NCBI GenBank assembly: GCA_019722365.1
Contig: JADFUC010000749.1
Location: 62,001 to 126,000, forward strand
Reading direction: 5' to 3'
Origin: Lithospermum erythrorhizon
Taxonomy: Eukaryota > Streptophyta > Magnoliopsida > Boraginales > Boraginaceae
DNA length: 64,000 nucleotides
Below the pieces are notes generated by a model. The model was not told the origin of the DNA and did no database searches. It was given only the letters and a program-made list of their open reading frames with translations. Shown here in pieces: positions 1 to 12,345 of the stretch (its first letter is position 1; each line of letters begins with the position of its first letter). The position numbers and the translations under genes are program-made.

Positions 1-1900
1 TAGATAACATAAGTCCTACTATGTTTAGAATAGCCAAGAAAGATACCTTCATTTCACTTAGAGTCAAACTTACCCAACTTGTCTTTGGTAGTATTTCATC
101 CAAACTTTTAAGTAGATGTTTGGTATATTTCCATTTCACATTTCATATGGCGTTTTGTTCACTAATGGTTCTTTTGGGAAAAGACTCATTTAACATACAT
201 GGCAGTTCCTCGTGTACATCGCATGACTTCAAAAATACTTTGGAAAGTTGTGCTCATTCAACATGGTTCTTTGTTCTATTTTTCCTTTCTACCACACCAT
301 TTTGTTACGGAGTCCTCGGAGTCGCAGGTTGTGTCAGAGAAGCAAGCCTATCAAGTAATACTCCACAAAAAGAGAATTCTTAAATTTCCTACTGTCACTT
401 TAATGGCCTTGATATTCCTTTTTCATTTTGGACCTTTCTACACAACTTAGCAAACTCATCAAAAGCACTATTTTTATTTCAAAGAAGAAACGTCCAAGTA
501 TATCTCCAGAGCATCATCAATAACGATACAGCATTAAATCACCCAAGCTAATCACATCCATTTCACCAAAAGATCCATGCAGCCAATTCAAGCATATTGG
601 TGATATGCGATTACAGTTTGAACGAGGTTCGACGTCATTACCAAGTCATTAAGCATCACATAAAGTTTTCTTTACAAAGCTCAATTTTGGTAAACCTCTA
701 ACGTGATCATTTTTGCCCAATTTAGATAATAGTTCAATGCTAGCATGACCAAGTCTCTTATGCCAAGTATCAACATTAATATGAGAAGCATGCATACAAA
801 TGTCATTACCAAGGTCATTATACTCATCAAAGTTCAAACAATACACATTACCTCTTTTAAAAGCATGCACGACAAACAATACACATTACCTCTTTTAAAA
901 GCATGCACGACTCGGGATGAGGGACTATGAGTAATAACACACTTATCATGTTTAAAAGATACATCAAATTCATTTTCATAAAGTTGGCTCACACTCAACA
1001 AATTAAATTTTAAGTATTTTACCAACAAGACGTCTTTGATCTTTATTGAACCCCTTTTGCCAATCCAACATTTGTCAATGATTTTGCTTTATTCATTGTT
1101 CCCAAATGTCACATTTCCAAGAGCCTTGTTTCCGAGCTTTAGAAATAGTGACTTGTCACCCGACATGTGTCTTGAGCACCCGCTATCCACAATCCAAACA
1201 TTTTACCCCTTGGATCCATGAGGCTTTCCCTACAAGTAAATCAATGGTTCAATAAAATCCACGCATTCTTTGGGTCCTTTATTAGTCAATGGGGATTTTA
1301 ACCACTCACTTATGTCTTTCTTCTAAAGGAATCATGTTCTAAATCACAAAGTCTATTATTAATGGATAAAACGAGTTTTAGTTGATTCACATGCCTTAAA
1401 GGTTCAATGGAATTTTGGAACTTTAGTTTTATTAAAGCTTTCTCCTTGACCCATTTGATTTTGTTTGAGGGACAACTTTTCAAGAAATATTTACTTTTGA
1501 GCATGTGGATTTTGGAGCAATGCCTTTCATCGATTGAGCAGCAAATTTTGGAGTGTTATAAGCAGTTACAGTTAAGAGGCGTTATTTTCGTTTGAAAGAG
1601 AACATCATGGTCCAACGCGACTTTTATTGAAGGAAATTTTTTGAGTTAGGATGTCATCCAAAGTACTTTTTCATTTCGAAAACTTGTTGAGATCTTTAGA
1701 AATTGTTTCATTTTCAAGTTTTAAATCTTCAAGTTTATTTTTCAAAGCTAAGTTTTCTTGTATCATGAAATCAACACTATTGGAATGAATTGTCAAAGCT
1801 TCACTCTACTCAAGAAATTGACTTTTCTTTTCTAAAGTTTTGTCGCTTCGATCAATTTTGTTCCTTTCTAAATAATTCCAAAATCTAAACACGGAATCAT
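1..1900 (-). mobile_element. Ty1/copia polyprotein fragment, decayed, cut by window edge
   Basis: Read on the minus strand, this holds copia domains in normal order from high to low coordinates. A gag-tail/linker region lies at about 1900-1230. A retropepsin motif WIVDSGCSRHMSGD lies near 1155-1200, followed by KFNLLSVSQL near 980-1010. The GAG-pre-integrase motif WHKRLGHAS is near 733-762. Integrase pieces follow: HMDLFG near 560-580, QNGVVERKNRT near 275-310 and DEGIFLGYS near 25-60. Stops and frameshifts occur throughout, for example a stop soon after the protease motif and another just before QNGVVERK, so it cannot make a polyprotein. Reverse transcriptase and the 3' LTR would lie left of position 1. 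No LTR was recognised on the right. Domain identity rests on well-known copia motifs seen directly. Confidence 0.88.
835..910. repeat. 38-bp perfect tandem duplication inside the copia fragment
   Basis: The 38 bases at 835-872 are repeated immediately at 873-910, beginning CAAACAATACACATTACC in both copies. The duplication lies in the GAG-pre-integrase part of the decayed copia polyprotein and shifts its frame, since 38 is not a multiple of three. The copies are identical, so the event is recent compared with the decay around it, or it is an assembly artefact. Confidence 0.9.
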
Positions 1901-2339
1901 TAAAATTTAATTTCTTAAATATTATATTTTATATTTGTAGATTTGGATGCACAGACTATATTTTTGGTAGTTTTAGAGAAGAAATTATATCTTTTCAATA
2001 TATATATTAATTTCACATTAGTGTCCTTTTCATACACGGCGGTACATGTGAGATACTTTCTTCCGATTTGTAAGTGGAATAGGATCTTAGGAGACTTCTC
2101 GAACAATCACAGATTATCTTTAAGATATCCAAGCACCAACAAAGTGATCAGAGCCCTTCCATGCATTTTGCATTGAACGCTAAGTTTAATTTGTAAGGAA
2201 CGGCATGGGTGATGAAAAATCCAGGACTTTTCCTTACACTTTACTCGACCAAGAGAGGGTGGGAAAGAGTTTTTCCTTTTGATCTTTTCTCAAAAGACTC
2301 AAGTGAATTAGTAAGTAGAATAAATCAACCAAGGGGTCT
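1901..2339. other. Unassigned sequence between copia fragment and family A LTR
   Basis: No coding domain is recognised. It may include the 5' part of the copia gag or its LTR, but no primer-binding site or TG/CA-bounded LTR could be identified. Short open frames here show no recognisable motif. Confidence 0.4.
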
Positions 2340-3905
2340 AGTAACTGCTAGAAAGATTTTATTATTTATACGTATCCGCACCAATACAATGAAACCCCTT
2401 TAGGAAAATCTATCTAATTACAAAGAAATTTTATCAAACGATTATCCGACGGTCGGGCCTATTGTTTCTAAACGGATTGTCAATTTTGAGAAACGACTGA
2501 ATTTGATGTAGTTCGACTTGATTCAAAGCGCCATTATCACTGGCCGGGTTTTGGATTCATGTTCAGATCATATGCGATCCTCGAACCGACTTTGATTTCA
2601 TGTTGATTTTATGTGATCCTAAGCCGATAGGAGCTCGGATCGATGATCTCTAGACCGATAACACTTAGTCTCCTCGACTTGGTCTGATATGGTCCGAAAT
2701 AAGCCTGCTGTTATTTACACCTGCATGGCCGCCACTGATCTCGGTCCATAGACTCGAGTCGTGGGACTAGACTTCACAGCTGTTCAGTCTTTTACTGGAT
2801 ACCATAACGCTAGAGTGAGTTCAAGTTGTAGCTTACTCCTAATCTTCGTATATCCATGTATATACTTGTTACCGCTGTAGGCGCCTATGTACTGTGTTTT
2901 CTAACAGATGTATTGTAAATATACAATTATGTCTTGTCTATGATCTACTACAAGGGCCTTTTGTGGCTTAACTCTGTAGTGATTTGATTTATGAGACCCG
3001 AATGACCGATTCTCACTGACATGTCAATTCATCTGCTTATATATGAATTCAACCTTATGCCTTGTTTTAGGCGCCTATTTCAAGGATTTTCAGTTGAAGA
3101 ATTTAGTGTTCTTTCTCCGCTTCAATTAGGTGCCTACAGGCTTATAGGTCAAGATTTGAATGTTTTTGCTAGTTCTGGTGGTTTTCTTCGAAACAAATAC
3201 CTCAGAGTTTTCATGAAAATATCTCAGAAGCCGTTTTATGCTAAATTCTTTCAAGAGCTTTTTGTTGTATTTTTTTGTTGTGTTTCAGGATGAAAATTTT
3301 GGTTATAGGGGGGTATTTATAGGCTTTCGGGCTTTCTTCAAATTGGTTGATCCATGATTATGTGGATTACGATCTTGATAGTTTAATTCGCGAAAGATCC
3401 GAAATGTCAATTTTGCTGAATTACTTTGCCTAAAGAGGCACTCATTTCATGACAAAAGGAAGATTCCGGATCCTTTTCTAGGTCAAACATATTTTCATAT
3501 TAGCCAATTTTCTCTTGGAGTCTTCGGTTTAAACCCGTTCTTTCTAAAGTTCATTTTAAGCCCCGAAGCTTTCGGAACTCCCATTTTAAGCCAAAATAGC
3601 CGAAATTGATGTAATAAAATTAGGAATTTTCGAGCCCTAGCTTCGATTAGCATTTAATTCAGGGCTATTTGCTCGGGAACCCTGCTTTGAGTTAAAAATT
3701 TCTAGTTAATTAACGCAAAACCCTCACTCTACCAATTTAATTTCTTCGTGGGCTGAATTCCCATGATCCCTTATTATTTTACACTTGTTCGATTAGCGAG
3801 AGCTCGGATTAACCTCAGCAATTTTCACGTAACTGTAGCATTCAATTCTTTCAGTTTAATCATTTACCGATTAAAATAAATCAAATTTAATTAATTTATC
3901 ATGTA
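2340..3905 (-). repeat. Family A LTR, copy 1 (solo)
   Basis: This copy aligns by eye over about 1.55 kb with 8365-12345 (after removing a nested insert) and with 23050-24595. It starts near AACTGCTAGAAAGATTTTATT. It contains shared blocks such as AGGCTTATAGGT, TCAAGAGCTTTTTGTTGTAT and TTTATAGGCTTTCGG, and ends in AT-rich ATTTAATTA. On the minus strand TATAAATACCCCC (3314-3321 for the TATA core) looks like a promoter, and AATAAAATC near the minus-strand 3' end looks like a poly(A) signal, which suggests transcription from the minus strand. There is no coding domain. No matching second LTR is nearby, so it is called solo. It also provides the unoccupied-site sequence for the gypsy solo LTR in copy 2. 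Confidence 0.7.
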
Positions 3906-5588
3906 TTATAGGAGTTCAGAACCTTGAATTTAGGCCCAAAGGATGATGTGGTAAAACTCTTCCACCACCTCTCTTTTTCTACAAAAGTCGGCTATGGGTT
4001 GAAGTTCCAACAATTGGAATCTTGCCCATATATTTCCTTATAGTTACTCTTTAACCCTCGAAAGTTATAATCGTATTATAGTTCGATTAAGCAGTGTGGA
4101 TCTTTAGGCTCCGGTCGACATTAGAAATATACTCCTCCATTCCCCTTTAGTTGTCTTTCTACCATTTGCACATTACAAAAAAATAAAAATAGATAAAAGC
4201 ATTGAAATGTAAAATATTAATTAATTAAACAATATACTATTAGTTGGTAATTTAATAACAAAAAGTAGTTAAGAAATACATTAAAATATGCAAATATAAT
4301 TTATGAAGGATGCAGATTTCAAACAAAAATTAAGTGCTGAAAATATGAAAGAGGAACTATTATTAATTGTGTTAACCGAATATCATATTAATATATAGGT
4401 TATGAGAAGATTCTAGTAAGCCATCATATATAACCCCTAATTTTAATCGAGTTACCTAATATATTAATTATCCAACAATTAACATATATCTAAACTTATA
4501 ACTTTAAATGTGTAATTGGTTGTACAATCCAATTATTCAAGGGCCACGTTTCATGAGATCTACTCATATTTCCAACAGGTCTTTCCTAATTTGTTATTTT
4601 CATCTAATAAAGGAGACTATGGCTTATTGTCGCTAAAAGTTAATGTGTTCATGTTTTTATTCATTAATGATAAAAAATGTAAGTTATACCATTTTATAAT
4701 TATTTTTCTTTAGAATTTAGGCAACAGATATACTTCAAAAAAAAACTATAAATGTCAATTGTATGCTCTTATTTTATCTTTTAGGTAACTGGTAATTTCA
4801 AATTTATTCAATAAATTTTGATATACATACTAATTAGGTGCATACAATAATCTTGCTAGACTTTTTTCTTTGTTTTATAACCTGTATTTATCTAGAATTG
4901 CAGAATTTAAGAGTTGCCTCCATTTTAAATTGAAATTGGGCACTTATAAAGATTAATGAAAATTATGAACCATATCATTGAATCCATGTTCTTGTGTTGT
5001 AAAATAAACATTATTGATATTGGAGGTGTATTTTGCTAACAAAATAAAACTAAGGTATTTCATGATAGGATAAAAATGTAATAAAATACTTTTATGAAGT
5101 TTCAATAGTAGGGAACCCAACACAAGTTTAGTCATACTATTTTTTAGAAAATCGTCTTGTATGGAATGACATGTATGGATGTCAATATATTGGAACAACT
5201 AACGAAGACGCAGTTTTTCGAAGTTTATATTTAGATACTTATTGTTACATTTAATATCACCATCGTGATCACCACTTCGATCAAATCTGCCAATATCAAT
5301 GCGGTTTTTATGTAATTGATTTTTTTGCATTTAAAAAAAAAAAACTCATCCCACAATTATAGCATGCACAATCTATTTCCGGATTTGTTGTCTATTTTTT
5401 CTCCAATTCATTTTTCTTTACCTTTTTTATTTCATGCTTTTATTTTTCTTCCTTTTAGATTATAGTTTATCTTTAAATAATTCATAATCAATTTTTAAAG
5501 CCTTCAATATTATTTAACTCTAATTAAATATGATTTTATTTTTTTATTATATCACTATTTTTTACCCTAATTATTCATCACTACGACA
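3906..5588. other. AT-rich intergenic DNA with one MITE-like end
   Basis: No gene is recognised. TACTCCTCCATTCCCCTTTAG at about 4130 resembles the terminus of Stowaway-type MITEs, but a convincing matching end was not found. The rest is AT-rich with scattered poly(A)/poly(T) runs. The open frames near 4516 and 4953 look like chance frames. Confidence 0.45.
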
Positions 5589-5976
5589 TGAAACATTGAT
5601 TTAATTGATCAATTATTAATCTAATTAAAGTGCCATCGATCGAATGATCGATTAGGGTTCTAAGCAAATTGGGGGAAATTTGATAGAGAAAAGGAGGTAA
5701 AACTATTTTTATTCACATTCATGACTCAATTAATCTCAATATTATATTTTGGCCCTTTTATATGCTCAACTAACACAACTAACAAAGATTCCCTACAATG
5801 CAATCTCAGCCGTCCACTGCATTTAAATCTCGACCGTTTGATCACTTTTGGTGCGGATCAAATCTTTGATCCTGGTTTTGACTCCTGCCAGCAACAAACA
5901 CAAAATGTGTTTCTTCCTTCATCATCCAAACACATTTTGTGTTTCTTTACTCACTCTCAATCACCTCAATCTATCA
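5589..5976 (-). repeat. Copia 3' LTR (388 bp)
   Basis: Bounded by TG at 5589 and CA at 5975-5976 (TG...CA on both strands). It matches 26347-26700 across its length, with indels. Both share GATCGAATGATCGATTAGG, TTCATTCACATTCATGACTC (with small differences) and the block ACTCACTCTCAATCACCTC. Read on the minus strand, it is preceded by a polypurine tract. Confidence 0.93.
5896..5944. repeat. 17-bp perfect inverted repeat in copia LTR
   Basis: AAACACAAAATGTGTTT at 5896-5912 is the exact reverse complement of AAACACATTTTGTGTTT at 5928-5944, with a 15-bp spacer. The same pair is intact in the other LTR at 26623-26639 and 26652-26668. It lies near the upstream (U3) end of the minus-strand LTR, where enhancer elements normally sit. 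Confidence 0.95.
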
Positions 5977-5990
5977 GCCCCCCTCAAGAT
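5977..5990 (-). other. Copia polypurine tract
   Basis: On the minus strand TTGAGGGGGGC lies directly before the TG that opens the 3' LTR. This is the expected place and composition of the plus-strand primer for copia reverse transcription. Confidence 0.85.
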
Positions 5991-6127
5991 GATGATGATG
6001 GAAGGAAGCTCATCTTGGATAATAGAGGGGAAAATATAGTAGCTGGTAGAGTTTTAGTGAAGACATCAACCAATTGTTCTTTGGTCGTGACATTCATTGG
6101 CTTGATGAACCCTTGTTAATAGTGATC

Positions 6128-6553
6128 TCATTCAAGATGGCAATCGACCTCTATATGTTTGGTCCGCTCATGAAAAACGGGTTTTTCAGTCATATGGATT
6201 GCTGACTTATTCTCACACCACAAACATACAGGAGTAGAGACTTCTAACTGTACATCTTTGAACAAATAGTTGTGCCACATTAATTCACACACTGTATGAG
6301 CCAAACTCCTATACTCAGCCTTTGCAAAAGATCTGGACACCGTATTCTGTTTCTTGGACTTCCAAGAGATCAAGGAAGAACCAAGCATAATGCAATAACC
6401 TGTGACAGATCTTCTTGTAAGCTTGCATCTCGCCCAATCTACATCATAGAAGGCCTCCAACTGCAAAGAAGAAGCATTTGAGTAAAATAGGCCATGATGA
6501 GCAGTTCCTTTGAGATACTTCATTATGTGCAAGACAACATTCCAATGATTCAC
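6128..6553 (-). pseudogene. Copia RNase H domain
   Basis: About 140 residues of the C-terminal copia RNase H domain. Visible motifs include LKGTAHHGLFYS, FYDVDWARCKLTRRSVTGYC, SWKSKKQNTVSRS and AEYRSLAHTVCEL, ending KHIEVDCH. In copia elements this domain degrades the RNA strand during reverse transcription. The open frame is intact over the stretch but cut off from the reverse transcriptase by frameshifts, so it is part of a dead polyprotein. Confidence 0.9.
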
Positions 6554-6639
6554 AGTTGGTTACTACATAAATTCACTGAGATGATGCACGGCATGTGTTA
6601 AATCCGGCCTAGTGAAGTCAAGATACAATAGCCTCCCTA

Positions 6640-7440
6640 CTAATCTCTTGTATACACTTGCATCCTGAAGTAAAGGTGAATTAGAATCATATCTACTTGA
6701 AGAGGAATTTCCACTACTGTACAAGGCTCCATTTTAAGATCATTAACAATATTTGTGATGTACTTAGTTTGATTCAAGTACATTCCTGAGGTAGACCTTG
6801 CAATCTGTATTTCCAGGAAGTACTTAGCCATTCCAAGTCCTTAATTGTAAATTTATCATGTAAAAACTGCTTTACTTCTTCTATATCATCCTGAGAAGAT
6901 CCTGCTTGTAGAATTTCATCCACATAGACAATAAGAACCATGAATTTGCATGATCCATTCAACACAAACAAATAACTGTCATGATAGGATTGCTTGAAGC
7001 CATAGCTAGTCAATTGTATAGTAAATTCTTCGTTTCATTGCCTAGATGCCTGTTTAAGGCCATACAATGACCTTGTGAGCTTGCAAACCTGTCATGTCTG
7101 AGCTTTGTCATAACCTTTTGGTACTTGCATATACACTTCTCATCTAAGTAACCATGGAGGAAGGCATTCTTTACATCAAGTTGATGTAAATGCCATTGAT
7201 TTGCAGCAGCCAGGACAACCAATAACCTAACTGTGACTGTCTTAGCAACTGGATTAAAGCTCTCAAAGAAGTCCATACCATCCACTTGATTGTAGTCCTT
7301 GGCTACTAGTCTGGCTTTGTATTTATGAACTGTGCCATCATTTTTGCACTTCACTTTGTAAATCCATCTACAACCAATAGGTTTCTTTCCACTAGGAAGT
7401 TGAACCAGTTCCGCAAGTGTTATTATTTTCAAGGGCACTC
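6640..7440 (-). pseudogene. Copia reverse transcriptase (RVT_2), broken; YVDD altered to YVDE
   Basis: The upper part (7440-7010) shows KPIGCRWIYKVKCKNDGTV, YKARLVAKDYNQVDGMDF and HQLDVKNAFLHGYLDEK, all standard RVT_2 landmarks. The active-site strand appears at about 6920 as LIVYVDEILQAG, where copia normally has YVDD, so the second catalytic aspartate is replaced by glutamate. The downstream part includes FLEIQIARSTSGMYLNQTKY. At least two frameshifts break the domain. The enzyme would copy element RNA into cDNA in virus-like particles, but this copy is inactive. Confidence 0.9.
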
Positions 7441-8364
7441 AACTTTGCTTTTGTGGCTTCAATCCAGTTAATATTAGTACAGCCTTGCTTATATGAATAA
7501 GGCTCTTAGATCTCATATAAGTTGGCAACAAATGACATATGAGTATCAGTGTAAATAGGAAAAGCATTAGTGTCAGAACTACCAGTGAATGATGAAACAA
7601 AATAATCATTGAGCCAAGAAGAGGGCTTCCTTATTCTAGTAGAAGCTCTAGGTATACTAGAAGTAGTATTACTTGAAGTATCATGCACAAATTCATCATC
7701 ATCAGATAAGCTTTCACATACATGTGGTTCATGGGAGACCTCAGGAACAACAGGCGGACTATACACAAAAGCAGGCAACATGTGATTAATAGGAACATTA
7801 GGCATGCAATCTTGACCATAAGACTGATATGTTTGTAGGAAATTAGGTATTTTGTAAGGGAACACTTGCTCATGAAACACAACATCCCTAGAGATAAGAA
7901 TTTTTTTGTTTGACAGTCTAATAACCTATAAGCCTTTTGATTGGGAGGATAACCTAAGAATACAATAGGTTAAGCTCTAGGTTGAAACTTTGTTTTATGA
8001 GGGGAATTACATGTAGCATAACACAAATAGCCAAAAACTCTGAGATGTTCAAAACTAGGAGGCTTAGAGTATAACATTTCAAAAGGTGTTTTCCAATTCA
8101 ATGTGAAGGAAGTCTGTTAATAACATATGTAGCACTAAGATAAAATCACCCCAAAAATGTTGTGGTAATCCTGACTGAAACATCATGCCTCTTGCCACTT
8201 GGAGTAAATGCTTATGTTTTCTTTCTACTTTTCCATTTTGCTAAGGAGTATATGCACGAGACTTTTAATGGATTATGCCTTGATCATTAAGTAAACAAGA
8301 TAGTTCAATATGAACAAACTCTCCTCCATTATCAGTCCTAATAGACTTGACTTTTGGACCACGT
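7441..8364 (-). pseudogene. Copia integrase second half and linker
   Basis: On the minus strand this begins with KVKSIRTDNGGEF (about 8330-8350), then IHYKSRAY and GKVERKH-like sequence, the conserved catalytic region and downstream part of the copia integrase core. The IN C-terminal region and the variable linker to reverse transcriptase follow (7880-7506, with SSIPRASTRIRKPS as the usual pre-RT motif). Stops and frameshifts are present. Position 8364 is the junction with the nested family A element, and the first half of the core domain lies 16 kb away at 24600. Confidence 0.85.
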
Positions 8365-11300
8365 AACCGCTAGAAAGATTTTATTATTTATAAATATGCA
8401 CACCAATACAATAATACCCCTTTAGAAAAATTCTTCTAGGTACAAAAATAATTTATCAAATCGATTGAGGTTCGACTATCAATCTATTGTTCTCTAAACG
8501 GATTGCTGACTTCTTGAGATGTTGGACTTGGATTTGATGTAGTCTTGGACTTGATTTGGGCTTTGAGTCTTGATTTTGCCGCATCTGTATTTGGAGCTTG
8601 ATTGCACGGACGTTGTATGATCCTAAAATTTGGAGTTGGTGTGCTTAGATGGATGTATGATCTAAGGCATGTATTTGGATTTGTGCCTCGATTTGGAGGT
8701 CTTGTTGGATAGGGCCCCGGATAGAAGACTTGAGTCGTTGGACTTCTTCTTGACTTGGATATGGTCGAACGGGAGCCTTACCGGTGACTAATACCCGTAT
8801 GTGTTTGTCTGGACTTGATCTTGGTCTTTAGACTTGGATCGTGGTACTTATACTTGATTTTGCTATGTGTCTAGCAAGGGGGTCTTAGAAGCTTGATCTT
8901 GTATAGCTAGACTGAGTTCATGTGCTTATCAGCTTATCCCGGAGCTTCAGGTGTTATAACTCTCAAGGATAGCAGCTATCGAAGAGAATGTCTTAGTAAA
9001 ACATAAGTGGCACCACACAATGACTAGGCAGGGGGGAGCCATGCGGCTTATATCCTGGCATTATGATTTACTGAGGCATTTATGGCTTAATCTTGTAGTT
9101 TGTTTGATTTATAAGATCAGATGATCGGTCTCGTTAGTTTTGAATGCTTGATTACGAAATTCTTTGGATTTGTGCGACAATTCAACCTTGTACTTAATTC
9201 GAGAGCCACCATTTTAGTATGAAGTTGAAGATTTTTGTGTCCTTCGCTCAAACTCTTTATGGGTTGTTTAGGCATAAGGTTGTCTTCAATTTAGGCACCT
9301 GTTTAGACTTATAGGTTGAAGATTTGATGTTTTCTCCGGAATAAGCAATAATTTTTAGAGGTTTTCTATGAAGAAATATCTTAAATTTGTTCTTGACTAA
9401 ATTCTTATTAAGCTTTTTGTTATGTCCTTTTTGTGTGTTTTCAGATGGATTTTTTTGTCATAATAGGGGGTATTTTAGGCTTTCGGGTCTCTTGATTGGT
9501 TGATCCATGTGGCTTTTAGTTTTGATCTTAACTATTGGTGAGGCAGAATCTGACCGTTAATTTTATAAGTACTTTTGTCTCACCAGGCCAAAGTAGGCCT
9601 ATTCACAGTCAAAGTTCGGATTCTTTTTAGCTCAAATGCATTTTTCATGCATTGTTAACTTTTTTGGTGTTTGTTTTAAACCCGTTCTTTAGAGTCTTCG
9701 TTTAAGCCGGAGCTTCCGGACTCCATTCGGGCCAACTAGCGAAATTAATGTAATGGTGGGGTTTCGAACCTAGCTTGATTGACATTTAATTAGGTTATTT
9801 TTTAATCTTATTCGGATAAATTGTTTTTTATATGATTTTAGTTGCCGGTTAGGTGTTTTGGTTAAAGTTAAAATTTAAATCGAATAATGATAATATGGGT
9901 TGAATGATAATATATCTTGAGAATAGAAATTTAATTTGAAATTTCGTAGAATTATGTTGTTCATCGAGAAGAAAGCGAATTGTGAGCAAAAGCAGGCTCA
10001 ACCACTTAAATGTTCACCTACTACCACTAAGCATCATCCTTATGCCATTCATCAAAAGCCAACTCTTATCTTCTTTTTTCTTCTCGAGGGCAATCCCCAT
10101 AGCCCCCAGACCTTGATTTTTTTTTCCATTTAGCGGTGAGCTTGTTGAATCAAAACAAAATCTTATTCACTATGTGAAATCATCAAATGTATGAGTTTTA
10201 ATCTTCAAATCTCATTATTCCCAGGGCTATAATATTTATGGTTTGGCTTTTGTATTTGACTTTTAGATGCTTTGCTTTTATTATATGATAAGAAATATTA
10301 TCTAAGTTTAGTTTATAGGATTTCAGTGATTTTAGTGATTATTGGGGTTAGAGAAAGTGGTGTAAGTTGAGGTTGACTACATTAGGCTTTTCTTAAATTA
10401 ACTGTGTTAATATGAGGTTAGAAGACTTTAATATAGTTATTTTAGGTATGAATTATTGGTTTTGGATATGGATAGGTAGAGATTGGGTTGAGAAAAGTTT
10501 GGGGAAAGTTCGTATAGCATTTGTGTGTTTGAATTGGAGTTGTATTTAATGGATTAATTAAGTTGTCAATTGATTGTTGGATTGATTATAATGTCTTAAG
10601 GTGTATTGTTGGGTGGCAAGGGTAGATATTGAGATTTTTCTGAAGTTGTCGATTAGAATCATAGTTAGAATGTTAGAAGTGTATATCAATCTTAGGATGA
10701 TTGCTAAGAGTTGTAAATTTGAATCGTGAGGCGTGGTACATAACTTTTCGGGGTTTATATAGATGTTAAGAGGGTTTATTCTCACAGATGGTATAATGTA
10801 TAATTTATTTGAATAGGAGGTTGGATCTATGCAGTACTGAGTTATCATTCTTGCTTTTGGGCTCGAGGTGAGTACAAATCTCATAATGGGGACCTCATAT
10901 ATATTATGTTATATATTTTGTATTTGTCTTGAAGGCTGATACAATATGTGTATTGATGACTATGATTGATATTACGTGAAATTACAGTTCTGATTCAAGT
11001 TATGAAACAATTGAGATTTTGATTGATATTATGAGATAATTGTGATCACAGTAATATTATGAGAGATAATTGAGGTATGATTCATATCATGAGATATTAT
11101 TGATTATGATTTATAGTATGGGATAGTTTGATATAGTTCATGGATGTATATTGGTTGTGTCTTTATTAATACGTAGTTTGTGTGCTTTGTGTGGGCGTAA
11201 TGGAGATGTGTTTTGATTACTGTGTGTTGACTGGAGGCGGTGGTGACCAGGCCGGGAGGTTTGGTGTGGTGTGCATATTATGTGGGTAGCCAGGTTGAAG

Positions 11301-12345
11301 TTTGGGTATGCTATGCACGACATTTGGGAAATTAACCAGCCTCGGTCGGGAGGATAGTGGAGGCCTCATCGATTATTTGGAGGTGGATTCTCATATGTGT
11401 ATTGACTGGAGGTGGATTCCTCATGTATGTCCATTAATGAAGGTGGATTCATTTAGTGATCTTGTGTTAGAGGCTGTTAATGAATATGCATTATTTATGG
11501 TTATAATCTAATGTGTATAGCGTTATTTAACATCGTATAAGAGAAATCTATGTGATATGTGGGCCAGTTGATGCATGTGTGCTTTGGATAATATATGTGC
11601 ATAGGTTATATATATATATAAGCATGAATATATATGTGATGGAATCAAGTCTGTGGTATTTGTATTCACTCGAAGCAATAGGCGACTTCCTATTCTCTAT
11701 GGGCGGGCGTTTCATGCCTAGGTCTCTCTAGGAAGCGGTCATTAGAGGGTGGTAGGGGATGTTTTGTTGAGGCTGCGTGGAGATCGTAGGTAGTGATTGA
11801 GTGGCATAAGGAATTCCCTCATCAGTCATTTCCTTTTGTGGTCAGATTTGTATATTTCCTAGATTTGTGTGTATTTTGGATTTCTTGTGTATCCTTGGGT
11901 TGTATTATTAGAATTAGTTGTGATACGTTGTTTGTTATTTTTGGATGTGTTGTTGGAACACATGATGGAATAGAGTTTTATTTTGTTAATGTCGGCCAGT
12001 GTATTGTTATTATATCCCTTCGATTGGTGACTGCGGTGTAAATGGATTGTGATCTTAACCTCAGGCTGACGACTTGGGAGTGGGTCGTTACCAATTTTCA
12101 CAAAGCCTGCGTTTGAGTTAAAATTTAGGGTTAATTAATGATAAGAACCCTAATTTTAACTTTAATTTAATTTCAGAGGCTTAATTCCCGGGAACCCTTA
12201 ATTTACACATGTACGATTATAATTGGAGGTTCGATCAAAGCCCTAATCGACACATGTAATTGTGCGATTGGTATTCATTTAGTTATTTTTATTAATCAAA
12301 ATAAATTGAATTTAATTAAAAATAGTTAATAAAATTTGGCCCCGT
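8365..12345 (-). repeat. Family A LTR, copy 2, interrupted by a gypsy solo LTR
   Basis: It starts with AACCGCTAGAAAGATTTTATT directly at the copia junction, parallels copy 1 to about 9796, is interrupted by the gypsy solo LTR (9802-12093), and resumes at CACAAAGCCTGCGTTTGAGTT to end at AATTAAAAATAGTTAATAAA near 12345. The same terminal sequence ends copy 3 at about 24595. Copies 2 and 3 face the same way and bracket the nested block, so they are taken as the two LTRs of one element. No coding sequence was seen. Confidence 0.75.
9797..12098 (+). mobile_element. Ty3/gypsy solo LTR (9802-12093) with ATTTT target duplication
   Basis: A 2.29-kb LTR in plus orientation ends in GGGTCGTTACCA, close to the GGGTCGTTAC end seen in the other gypsy LTRs here. 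Its sequence matches the reverse complement of 28563-30845, for example ATAATGATAATATGGGTTG near 9885 and GGAGGTGGATTC repeats at 11380-11450. ATTTT occurs at 9797-9801 and at 12094-12098. Removing the LTR and one ATTTT restores the order seen in family A copy 1. No internal gypsy domains lie between the ends, so it is a solo LTR left by LTR-LTR recombination. The left TG is degraded. Confidence 0.75.
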
